Assembly (NCBI GenBank): GCA_964350245.1
Contig: CAYGJC010000002.1
Coordinates: forward strand, 62,001 to 126,000
Origin: JAJACP01 sp964350245
GTDB lineage: Bacteria; Chlamydiota; Chlamydiia; Chlamydiales; JAAKFR01
Reading direction: 5' to 3'
Length of the DNA stretch: 64,000 nucleotides
Below the pieces are notes generated by a model, which was not told the origin of the DNA, ran no database searches, and worked only from the letters and a program-made list of their open reading frames with translations. The stretch's first letter is position 1; every line of letters begins with the position of its first letter. The position numbers were made by a program, and so were the translations under genes. This document shows positions 24,809 to 32,533 of this stretch, piece by piece.

Positions 24809-25734
24809 TTTTTGTCTGTCTTATTGCGGTTGGCTGTTCCCAAACGCCATCTTCTGATGCTTCCTGGTTTCAAAAGAGCGAGAAATTGAAGGTGTTGACA
24901 ACAGTTGCCATGATTAATGACTTGGTACAGGAGATCGGAGGTGAGCACGTTCACTCCATCTCTCTTATTCGAGGAGAACTCGATCCCCACACCTATGAGC
25001 TTGTCAAAGGCGATGACGAGAAGTTTGTTGGAGCTGATCTGATTTTCTATAACGGACTTGGATTGGAGCACGGACTGAGCTTACGAAAGAACTTAGAACA
25101 GAATCCTAAAGCAATTGCTGTTACAGAGCCCATTTTAGCGCGGAATTCAGATGCCATTCTGATTGTAGATGGGGTGTGCGACCCGCATGTATGGATGGAT
25201 ATTGCTTTGTGGATGGAAACTGTAGAGCCCATTGTAGCCGCGCTTTGTGAGAGAGATCCTGTGCATGCAGCCTATTTCAAGGCGCGTGCTGAAGTTCTGC
25301 TAGCCACTATGCGTAGAGCTGATGAGGCCGCTTTTAAAAAGCTGCAGGCAATTCCTTCAGAAAAGCGCTATTTGATTACCAGTCACGATGCTTTTAAGTA
25401 TTTTGCGCGCCGTTATCTTGCAGATCCGGGTGAAAAGGATTGGATGGCCCGCTGTGAAGCGCCGGAAGGATTGGCCCCAGAGGCGCAAATGAGTGTGGGT
25501 GATGTAATGGAGATCCTTGCGTACTTACAACGCTATCAGGTTAAGGTTCTGTTTCCTGAATCAAATATGAGCCGCGATGCTCTGAAAAAAATTCTGCGGG
25601 CAGCCTCTGAGAAGGGGGTTTCCGTACGTCTTTGCACAGATCCCTTGTATGGCGATTCCATGGGCGCTGCCACATCTTATTTAGAGATGCTCTCCCACAA
25701 TGTGGATGTGATTGCCGGGGAGTTAGCGCGATGA
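24796..25734 (+). CDS. ytgA: metal ABC transporter substrate-binding lipoprotein
   Basis: A 312-residue cluster-9 solute-binding protein for Mn/Fe/Zn. The lipobox IAVGC gives Cys14. Metal ligands of the TroA/PsaA fold are visible as His in ELDPHTYEL, His in CDPHVWMDI, an acidic residue or His in YLITSHDAFKYFARRY, and Asp in RLCTDPLYGDSMG. YtgA of C. trachomatis binds iron; metal choice here is inference. It opens the four-gene ytgABCD operon, each gene starting inside the stop of the one before. Confidence 0.93.
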   Translation: MRTLIFVCLIAVGCSQTPSSDASWFQKSEKLKVLTTVAMINDLVQEIGGEHVHSISLIRGELDPHTYELVKGDDEKFVGADLIFYNGLGLEHGLSLRKNLEQNPKAIAVTEPILARNSDAILIVDGVCDPHVWMDIALWMETVEPIVAALCERDPVHAAYFKARAEVLLATMRRADEAAFKKLQAIPSEKRYLITSHDAFKYFARRYLADPGEKDWMARCEAPEGLAPEAQMSVGDVMEILAYLQRYQVKVLFPESNMSRDALKKILRAASEKGVSVRLCTDPLYGDSMGAATSYLEMLSHNVDVIAGELAR

Positions 25735-26507
25735 ATGAGCCTGCCTTTTCAGTCCAGCAGCTCTCAGTAAATTATGAGAAGACACCCGTTCTCTGGGATC
25801 TTTCTTTTGAAATTCCCCAAGGTAAGCTTGTCGCTATTATCGGCCCTAATGGTGCAGGAAAAAGTACGCTTTTGAAAACCTCTCTCGGTTTGGTGAAACC
25901 GATTTCAGGTCAGGTTACTTTTTTTGGGCAGCCCTTGAAAAAATCTGGACAACGCGTTGCCTATGTACCACAGAGGGAGTCGGTCGATTGGGATTTTCCG
26001 ATTACGGTATTTGACCTCGTTTTGATGGGGCGTTATGGACGGCTAGGCCTTTTTAAGCACCCCTCTAAGGAAGATCGACGTGCAGTTGAGCGCTATCTGG
26101 AAAAAGTCGGATTAGAAGCATTTGCGCATCGGCAAATCAGTCAGCTTTCTGGTGGCCAGCAGCAAAGAGCTTTTTTAGCCCGTGCGCTGATTCAGGAGGC
26201 CGATTTATACCTCATGGATGAGCCTTTTATCGGGATCGATGTTGCATCTACACAGACAATAATAAACATTTTGCAGACGCTGCGCGATGAGGGTAAGACG
26301 TTGCTTGTTGTTCACCACGATTTAACTACAGTAGGACAGATTTTTGATTGGGTCACTTTGCTCAATATTTGTCTGGTAGGGTGTGGGAGCGTGGCGTCAG
26401 TCTTCACTCCCGAGATGATACAAAAAACATACGGAAAAGAAACGCTACTGCTCGATGAAGCGACCAAACTTTCGCAAGAGAAAAGTAAGGGTTTTGTCAC
26501 GTCATGA
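25731..26507 (+). CDS. ytgB: metal ABC transporter ATP-binding protein
   Basis: A 258-residue ABC ATPase; the start ATG 25731 overlaps the ytgA stop as ATGA. Walker A is GPNGAGKST near residue 41, the Q-loop lies in AYVPQRESVDWDFP, the signature is LSGGQQQRAFLARAL near 143, Walker B is LYLMDEPF, and the H-loop is VVHHDL. The DWDFP sequence after the Q-loop is typical of Mn/Zn/Fe transporters. It powers YtgC/YtgD. Confidence 0.96.
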   Translation: MNEPAFSVQQLSVNYEKTPVLWDLSFEIPQGKLVAIIGPNGAGKSTLLKTSLGLVKPISGQVTFFGQPLKKSGQRVAYVPQRESVDWDFPITVFDLVLMGRYGRLGLFKHPSKEDRRAVERYLEKVGLEAFAHRQISQLSGGQQQRAFLARALIQEADLYLMDEPFIGIDVASTQTIINILQTLRDEGKTLLVVHHDLTTVGQIFDWVTLLNICLVGCGSVASVFTPEMIQKTYGKETLLLDEATKLSQEKSKGFVTS

Positions 26508-27811
26508 ATTTCTGGGAGTGCTTTACAGATCCTGTGGTGCGTGCCCCCATGATTGGGTCCATGTTGATGTGCTTGGTAGCGGCGCTCGTGGGTGTCATTG
26601 TTTTTGTTCGCAAACGTTCTCTGCTTGGAGAGGCGCTTTCACACTCCACCTACCCAGGCGTTACGGGCGCCATTTTGTTCGCTGGTCTCTTCTCGCTAGA
26701 CGATAGCCTTTCGATTTTGATTCTTTTAGGTGCTACACTTCTCGCTTTTGCTGGTTATTTTTGCATCGATTTTCTTGAACGCAGGCTAAAAGTTACGGAC
26801 GATGCAGCGCTCTGCTTGGTTCTTGCCCTCTTTTTTGGTCTCGGAGTGACCATTGCCAGCTATGTCCAAAATGTCTATAGCCCCTTTTATCGCCAAATTC
26901 AAGGCTATCTATATGGGCAAGCGGCCACGATGACCGACTTGCATGTTTTGATTTATGGCGTACTAGCACTCTTCGTGATCAGTGTGATTTTCTTTTTCTA
27001 CAAAGAAATTTTAGCACTCGCTTTTGATCGCTCCTTTTGTCAAGCTTCAGGCATGGCTGTCACGCTCGTGCGCGCTCTTTTTACCTGCCTGATTGTGAGC
27101 GCTGTTGTGATCGGAATTCGCAGCGTGGGCGTGATTTTGATGTCTGCAATGTTAATAGCTCCCGCGACTGCTGCCAGACAATTTACCCATCGCCTCTCGC
27201 GAATGTTCATTTTATCGGCCCTTTTCGGACTTTTTAGTGGATGTATGGGTACCTATCTCTCACTTCTTTTCCCCGGTATCCCTACAGGCCCCGTAATCGT
27301 TCTTGTGGCTGGCACGATCGCCTTATACGCCCTTTTGTTTGCACCCGAAAGAGGTCTGTTTATGCGCTATTGGAGAGTCGCGCGCTTTCGTTCTTTGCGG
27401 ATGCAGGAGAATCTACTCAAATTGATGTGGCATCTCAGCTACAAGGGGGAGACATCTCTTCCGTTTCAAACGATTGCTCAAGGACATGGTCTGTCAAAAG
27501 TTCGCCTCATCATTCTCCTTTTTCAACTACGTCTTGCAGGTTGGTTAAAGAGAGGTGATGCACACTACCTACTTACACCGGAAGGAATAAAAAGAGGGGG
27601 GCGCATTGTGCGTCTTCACCGCCTTTGGGAGGTCTATTTGGTCAACGCTTTGGGACTTGGCGTCGAGCGGGTGCATAAGAGTGCCGAGGAAATGGAGCAT
27701 ATTCTTACACCAGAGCTTGAGCGTCAATTGACCCAGCTCTTGGATGATCCCCAAAAAGATCCACACCAGCAGCCTATCCCTTCCCAAAAGGAGGTGATGA
27801 GCCATGGTTAA
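26504..27811 (+). CDS. ytgC: metal ABC permease fused to DtxR-like repressor domain
   Basis: A 435-residue protein. Residues 1-~285 form an ABC-3 permease with about eight helices (FVRKRSLLGEALSHSTYPG near residue 30, and GVILMSAMLIAPATAARQF). Residues ~300-425 are a soluble winged-helix plus dimerisation region (LMWHLSYKGETSLPFQTIAQG, then LAGWLKRGDAHYLLTPEGIKRG, then RLHRLWEVYLVN and GVERVHKSAEEMEH), clearly DtxR/MntR-like. In C. trachomatis the equivalent YtgR part is cleaved from YtgC and acts as an iron-dependent repressor of the operon. The same arrangement here implies the operon encodes its own regulator. It starts with ATGA over the ytgB stop. Confidence 0.93.
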   Translation: MNFWECFTDPVVRAPMIGSMLMCLVAALVGVIVFVRKRSLLGEALSHSTYPGVTGAILFAGLFSLDDSLSILILLGATLLAFAGYFCIDFLERRLKVTDDAALCLVLALFFGLGVTIASYVQNVYSPFYRQIQGYLYGQAATMTDLHVLIYGVLALFVISVIFFFYKEILALAFDRSFCQASGMAVTLVRALFTCLIVSAVVIGIRSVGVILMSAMLIAPATAARQFTHRLSRMFILSALFGLFSGCMGTYLSLLFPGIPTGPVIVLVAGTIALYALLFAPERGLFMRYWRVARFRSLRMQENLLKLMWHLSYKGETSLPFQTIAQGHGLSKVRLIILLFQLRLAGWLKRGDAHYLLTPEGIKRGGRIVRLHRLWEVYLVNALGLGVERVHKSAEEMEHILTPELERQLTQLLDDPQKDPHQQPIPSQKEVMSHG

Positions 27812-28784
27812 TCCTTATACCGGACAAGATTTGATTGGGTTTTTTGGTGTCTTTTTTCATCGGTTATGGGGGTTTATCTGTGGATCCATCCCTTTTAATT
27901 CTCTTGCCACAGATGAAGTACAATTACTTGTTTTAGGATGCGTCGCGGCTTCAGGAGCTCTGGTTGGTACGTTTTTGGTGTTAAGGCGGATGGTGATGCT
28001 AGCCAATGCTCTTTCGCATACGATTCTACTTGGTATTGTCTCGGCGTATCTTGTTCTGCGCCTTTTCTCCACTACAGCCGACCCTTCAGAACCCCTTTCC
28101 ATTTCTGTTCTACTTTTAGCCGCCTTTGCTACCGGGATTGTCACAACTTTCTTAACGGAATTTCTTTCTAAAGTCGTGAAATTACAAGAAGACGCGAGTA
28201 TTGGCCTTGTTTTTTCCGTTCTTTTTGCAATGGGTATTGTTTTGGTGACATTTTTTTCACGCAATCTGCACATGGGAGTTGAACTTGTGATGGGCAATGC
28301 AGACGCACTACAGATAGGCGATGTTAGAGATGTTGTGATGCTACTCGGGATCAATCTTGCTCTTTTTGTGCTTCTATTTCATGGATTTAAAATCACTACA
28401 TTTGATCCCTCTTTAGCTCGGGCATTTGGGTTTTCTCCCTTGTTTTTTAACTATTTGTTGATGGTGCAGACATCGGCAACAGCAATTGGAGGGTTTCGAG
28501 CGGTAGGGGTTTTGATGATCTTAGCTTTTTTTGTGATTCCGACTTTAACGGCACGCATGCTCACCAATCGGCTCTCCACATTGATTGGAATGAGCATGGG
28601 AATCGGTGTACTGGCAGCTTTTTTGGGAGTCGCTTTGTCTCGTCACATTCTCACCTACTATGGTGTGGGGCTATCGACAGGTGGCCTTGTCGTCTCCCTC
28701 CTTGGCTTGATTTACCTCTGCGTGATCGTTTACTCACTCATGACCCGCCTTTCTCACAGACGCAGGCTGATTAACATCAATTGA
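27804..28784 (+). CDS. ytgD: metal ABC transporter permease
   Basis: The second ABC-3 permease, 326 residues, with about nine hydrophobic helices. The family motifs are LRRMVMLANALSHTILLGI near residue 54 and FRAVGVLMILAFFVIPTLTARML. It overlaps the ytgC end by 8 nt. It should pair with YtgC in the membrane. Its stop codon lies within the -35 box of the dxr promoter. Confidence 0.94.
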   Translation: MVNPYTGQDLIGFFGVFFHRLWGFICGSIPFNSLATDEVQLLVLGCVAASGALVGTFLVLRRMVMLANALSHTILLGIVSAYLVLRLFSTTADPSEPLSISVLLLAAFATGIVTTFLTEFLSKVVKLQEDASIGLVFSVLFAMGIVLVTFFSRNLHMGVELVMGNADALQIGDVRDVVMLLGINLALFVLLFHGFKITTFDPSLARAFGFSPLFFNYLLMVQTSATAIGGFRAVGVLMILAFFVIPTLTARMLTNRLSTLIGMSMGIGVLAAFLGVALSRHILTYYGVGLSTGGLVVSLLGLIYLCVIVYSLMTRLSHRRRLININ

Positions 28785-28809
28785 CAATTGCCTGAGTACA
28801 CGGTATGAT
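28781..28809 (+). promoter_or_regulatory. strong sigma66-type promoter of dxr
   Basis: A perfect TTGACA (28781-28786), a 17-nt spacer and TATGAT (28804-28809). This is the closest match to consensus seen in the window. The ATG of dxr lies 27 nt after the -10 box. Confidence 0.75.
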
Positions 28810-28836
28810 CTTTCCCCTTTAGTAAATTCTTTTTTC

Positions 28837-29973
28837 ATGAAAAAAATAGCCATTCTTGGGAGCACCGGATCGATAGGTACAAGTACATTGCGTATTGTAC
28901 AGCACCTCTCGGACTCTTTTTCAGTTAGCGTTCTCGCTGCCAATCAGAATATCGATTTGCTTTCGGAACAGATCAATCTGTTTAAACCCGAGTTGGTCGC
29001 TGTTTATGACTCTCAAAAGGCAAGAGAACTAAAAAAACGATTTCCCTCTCAGAAAATTGTCTGTGGTGATGAGGGTTTACAGGAGGCGGCTTCCCACTCT
29101 TCTGTCGACTTTGTTGTCATGGCCATTGTTGGCATGCGCGCCTTAAAGCCTACACTATCTGCAATTCGAGCGGGCAAATCCATTGGATTAGCCAGTAAGG
29201 AAGTGCTTGTCTCTGCAGGGGAGCTAATAGGAGAGATGGCGAGCGAGTCTGGTGTGCCTCTTCTTCCTATCGACAGTGAGCATAGTGCTCTTTTTCAGTG
29301 TTTGGCAGGAAAGAAGCTCTCTGATGTACGCCGCCTGATCCTCACGGCTTCGGGAGGTCCTTTTCGCTCTTATTCATCAGAACAGCTCGCAGCAGTTACT
29401 GTCGAGGAGGCCTTGGCCCATCCGACGTGGAAGATGGGACCAAAAGTGACAATTGACTCCTCTACTTTAGTGAATAAAGGTTTGGAGATGATTGAGGCGC
29501 GGTGGCTCTTTGGTATTCCCCCTGAAAAGATTGAGGTGGTGATTCATCCTCAGAGTATTGTTCACAGCTTTGTGGAGTTTATTGATGGGTCTATCTTAGC
29601 GCAGATGAGCGAGCCGGACATGATCTATCCGATTCAGTATGCCTTAACCCATCCTGATCGAGCACCCGGAATGTTTCCCCCCTTTGATTTTGTGAAAAAT
29701 AGTACATTAGAATTCTATCCCCATTGCAGCAAAAAATTTCCGGCCTTAAACCTTGTTCAAAATTCTCTTCGGACGGGTGGGAGTGTTCCGTGCTTTTTGA
29801 ATGCTGCCAATGAGGTTTTAGTAGCCCGTTTTTTACAAAAAGAGATCTCTTGGCGTGGGATTGTAGAGAAATTAGAAAAATTAATCAGTCGACATAAGAT
29901 AGTCCATCCCCTTACTGTGGAGGAGGTACTAGAGGTTGATCAAGAGGCAAGGCGCGCAGCGCTTTTAGTATAA
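28837..29973 (+). CDS. dxr: 1-deoxy-D-xylulose 5-phosphate reductoisomerase
   Basis: Second enzyme of the non-mevalonate isoprenoid pathway, making 2-C-methylerythritol 4-phosphate with NADPH. Its 378 residues are full length. The NADPH motif ILGSTGSIGTSTLR is at residues 5-18, the catalytic/metal segment LLPIDSEHSALFQCL is near 147, and LTASGGPFR and the MGPKVTIDSSTLVNKGLEMIEA motif are intact. It is followed 12 nt later by rseP, as in Chlamydia (CT071-CT072). Confidence 0.97.
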   Translation: MKKIAILGSTGSIGTSTLRIVQHLSDSFSVSVLAANQNIDLLSEQINLFKPELVAVYDSQKARELKKRFPSQKIVCGDEGLQEAASHSSVDFVVMAIVGMRALKPTLSAIRAGKSIGLASKEVLVSAGELIGEMASESGVPLLPIDSEHSALFQCLAGKKLSDVRRLILTASGGPFRSYSSEQLAAVTVEEALAHPTWKMGPKVTIDSSTLVNKGLEMIEARWLFGIPPEKIEVVIHPQSIVHSFVEFIDGSILAQMSEPDMIYPIQYALTHPDRAPGMFPPFDFVKNSTLEFYPHCSKKFPALNLVQNSLRTGGSVPCFLNAANEVLVARFLQKEISWRGIVEKLEKLISRHKIVHPLTVEEVLEVDQEARRAALLV

Positions 29974-29985
29974 TAGGTTGAATAT

Positions 29986-31935
29986 ATGACGATTTTGTAT
30001 TTTGTTTTAGCGGCGCTGGCCCTAGGAATCTTAGTTTTTATCCATGAGCTGGGACACTACTTTGCGGCTAAAATGGTGGGCATGACGGTTGAGACCTTTG
30101 GGATTGGCTTTGGTCGGCCCATTCTTAAGTGGCGCTGGAATCATGTTGATTGGCAGCTAGGCTGGCTTCCCTTTGGTGGTTTTGTCAAAATCAAAGGGAT
30201 GGAGTTTGGAAAAAAAGAAAAAGAGAAATACAAAGAACCCTACGAAATCCCCGACGGTTTTTTTGCCAAAGCACCCTGGAAACGGATGGTTGTGGCCATT
30301 GCGGGGCCTCTGGCCAACTTCATTCTCGCCTTTTTGATTTTTCTTGCCATTTGGGCAATTGGGGGACGCGAGAAGCCCTTCTCCGAGTTTACTCAAATTG
30401 TAGGATGGGTCGATCCCCAGTCAGAAATCTATGCGCTTGGGCTGCGTCCCGGTGATATGATTACCGAGTACAATGGCAAACCGTTCACCAACTCTAAAGA
30501 TCTTCTTTATGCGGCCATGTTAAATGGAAAAGAAGTGACCTTCAAAGGAATGCATGTTGATTATGCAACTGGAGAGAAGACGCCTTACTCCTATACAATT
30601 GAGAGCTATCCTTCTCCAGCTTCGTTAGATGGAATTATGACCACGGGTGTTACAGCTGGCGCACGCTATTTGATTTACGATGCACTTCCAGGAGGTGCTC
30701 CTAATCCATTAACTGAAGGTTCTCCCATGAAAGGGAGCGGAATCGAATATGGAGATCGGTTGGTTTGGGCAGATGGAGAGGTGCTTTTTTCCCTAGATCA
30801 ACTCAGCGCTATCCTCAACTCCGAATCTTCGTTAGTCACAGTAAAAAGAGGGCAGGAAACGTTTCTGAGCAGACAGCCGCGCGCGCTGGCGAGCGACCTG
30901 ATTCTTCCTTCTTATGTGCAAAATGAGTTGATCGATTGGCAATACGAAGCCGATCTGAAAGAAGTAGGGCAGAATCTCCGCGTGCTCCCTTATGTGATCA
31001 GCGGCGAGGGGTATGTAGAGGCTCCGCTTGACTTTATTGACAAAGAGAGCCGAAGGCAGGCCTTTCCACTCCATCCCTATTCCTCCTCTTTGGAGCAACC
31101 TTTAGAGCCTGGCGATCGTATCCTTGCTGTTGATGGGACTTCGGTAACTAGGGGGTATGATATTTTGAAGTTGGTGCAGACCCACCAAGTACAGCTGATG
31201 GTGGAAAAAAATGTGCCCGCGCACACTTCTATCAGTTGGCGGGGGGAAGATCAAGTGTTTCAGAAGGGCATTCCCTATGCTGGGATTCAACAACTCGCCT
31301 CTCACGTGGGCGTACGTCATGCAGATAAACAGCTCAATCGTCTGGCCTTGCTCAATCCGGTAGAGCCCAAACCACTGAATCAATTTGTTCTTTCTGAAGA
31401 GGTGCAAGAGCGTCTTAAGAATGAAGTTCAAAAGCAGAGAGAAGAAATTGAGGCGATCCGCGATCAAGAAAAACGTTCTCAAGCACTGAATTATTTAGAA
31501 GAGAGTCAGCAAAAACTGCTTTTGGGCATCTATCTGCAAGATCGTCCTGTCCAGTATAATCCCAATCCCTTTGCAATGCTTGGCAGTGTTTTCACCGAGA
31601 CCTGGCAGACCTTAAAGGCGTTGATTTTTGGCTACCTCCATCCCAAGTGGATTAGTGGGCCACTGGGGATTGTGCAGGTGATTCATCATGGCTGGCAGCT
31701 TGGTGTATCAGAGGCGCTCTTTTGGATTGCAGCGATTAGTGTGAATCTAGGATTTTTAAATCTGCTTCCGATACCTGTTCTCGATGGAGGGTATATCTGT
31801 CTTGCGCTTTGGGAGATGGTGACCCGTCGCCGCTTGAAATCCAAGACCATGGAACGGCTGATTGTACCATTTGTGGTTCTTCTGATCGGCTTACTAATAT
31901 TCCTTACCTTTCAAGACATCACCCGCCTTTTTTAA
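29986..31935 (+). CDS. rseP: RseP-type site-2 intramembrane zinc protease
   Basis: A 649-residue M50 protease. Zinc motif HELGH lies in the first membrane helix (FIHELGHYFAAKMVG, residues ~19-33). The third ligand is in NLLPIPVLDGGYI near the C terminus. Two PDZ-like regions lie between (around ~145-200 and ~365-410, with LRPGDMITEYNGK and LEPGDRILAVDG). The periplasmic insert is longer than in E. coli RseP (450 residues), as in chlamydial YaeL. It cuts membrane-anchored regulators after a first cut by another protease, or clears signal peptides. The target here is unknown. The start has only a weak ribosome-binding site. Confidence 0.94.
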   Translation: MTILYFVLAALALGILVFIHELGHYFAAKMVGMTVETFGIGFGRPILKWRWNHVDWQLGWLPFGGFVKIKGMEFGKKEKEKYKEPYEIPDGFFAKAPWKRMVVAIAGPLANFILAFLIFLAIWAIGGREKPFSEFTQIVGWVDPQSEIYALGLRPGDMITEYNGKPFTNSKDLLYAAMLNGKEVTFKGMHVDYATGEKTPYSYTIESYPSPASLDGIMTTGVTAGARYLIYDALPGGAPNPLTEGSPMKGSGIEYGDRLVWADGEVLFSLDQLSAILNSESSLVTVKRGQETFLSRQPRALASDLILPSYVQNELIDWQYEADLKEVGQNLRVLPYVISGEGYVEAPLDFIDKESRRQAFPLHPYSSSLEQPLEPGDRILAVDGTSVTRGYDILKLVQTHQVQLMVEKNVPAHTSISWRGEDQVFQKGIPYAGIQQLASHVGVRHADKQLNRLALLNPVEPKPLNQFVLSEEVQERLKNEVQKQREEIEAIRDQEKRSQALNYLEESQQKLLLGIYLQDRPVQYNPNPFAMLGSVFTETWQTLKALIFGYLHPKWISGPLGIVQVIHHGWQLGVSEALFWIAAISVNLGFLNLLPIPVLDGGYICLALWEMVTRRRLKSKTMERLIVPFVVLLIGLLIFLTFQDITRLF

Positions 31936-31993
31936 GGAGGACTGAATTTATAGGACGAAAGATTTTGACTGGAAATGAAATGCAGAGATTGCA

Positions 31994-32013
31994 GTTGACT
32001 TTTGTAAGTCAAC
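31994..32013. repeat. short perfect palindrome downstream of rseP
   Basis: GTTGACTT and AAGTCAAC surround a 4-nt loop. No U-run follows, so it may be a protein-binding site or a weak hairpin rather than a terminator. The surrounding gap 31936-32186 shows no other convincing feature. Confidence 0.45.
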
Positions 32014-32186
32014 GAGATCAAGCATAATATTTCGAGCCAAAAGATCCGGGTGAATTTGTAAAATATCCAACTGATTCTGCAATAGCTTTGAGGAGTGGCC
32101 GCGCTTTCATTTTAAGAATAGCGTGCTTGTTTTGCAGCTTTAATGTATAACGCTTGCTAATTTCAAAAGAGCATTTCAATATTATT

Positions 32187-32513
32187 ATGTCATTATTCCC
32201 ACTTAATACGGTTCTTTTTCCCCGAGAGCAATTTGGGAGCAAACAGACAGCTTTGCACCACTACATAGCGCATCGTAATAAGGCCAATTTTGATACATGG
32301 CTGGGCAAGGTCAAAGACAAATTCCCGGAACTTCTAGATGCCCGCGATCCAAACTATGGGTTAACTCCTCTGGCTGTAGCTGTTATGGCAAAAGATCTAA
32401 CCAAGGCCAAGGCACTCCATGCAGCAGGAGCTTCTCTTGAAACGCGAGATTGTCGCCGGTGTACCTTATTGCACTGGCAACAACATAGTTCTAAAAAAAC
32501 CCCGCTCAAATGA
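32187..32513 (+). CDS. short ankyrin-repeat protein, probably truncated
   Basis: A 108-residue frame starting at MSLFPLNTVLFP; an ATG 33 nt upstream is also open. Residues ~25-45 are helical. A recognisable ankyrin repeat follows: YGLTPLAVAVMAKDLTKAKALHAAGASLETRD, then the beginning of another (CRRCTLLHWQQH). The frame then runs straight into the dnaK terminator stem and ends in it, as expected of a gene that lost its 3' end. No ribosome-binding site is evident. Ankyrin proteins of amoeba-associated chlamydiae often act on the host; here a decaying remnant is at least as likely. Confidence 0.5.
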   Translation: MSLFPLNTVLFPREQFGSKQTALHHYIAHRNKANFDTWLGKVKDKFPELLDARDPNYGLTPLAVAVMAKDLTKAKALHAAGASLETRDCRRCTLLHWQQHSSKKTPLK

Positions 32514-32519
32514 GCGAGG
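32493..32519 (-). terminator. rho-independent terminator of the hrcA-grpE-dnaK operon
   Basis: On the minus strand an 8-bp stem (CCTCGCTC/GAGCGGGG, with one G-U pair) at 32500-32519 is followed by a run of seven Us (32493-32499). It lies 15 bases after the dnaK stop. Confidence 0.85.
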
Positions 32520-32533
32520 TTTTGCGTTCAAAC

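Noticed and set aside
27857..28354. 165-residue minus-strand frame
   Set aside because: Lies opposite ytgD, with a Ser/Thr/Arg-rich composition that mirrors hydrophobic codons.
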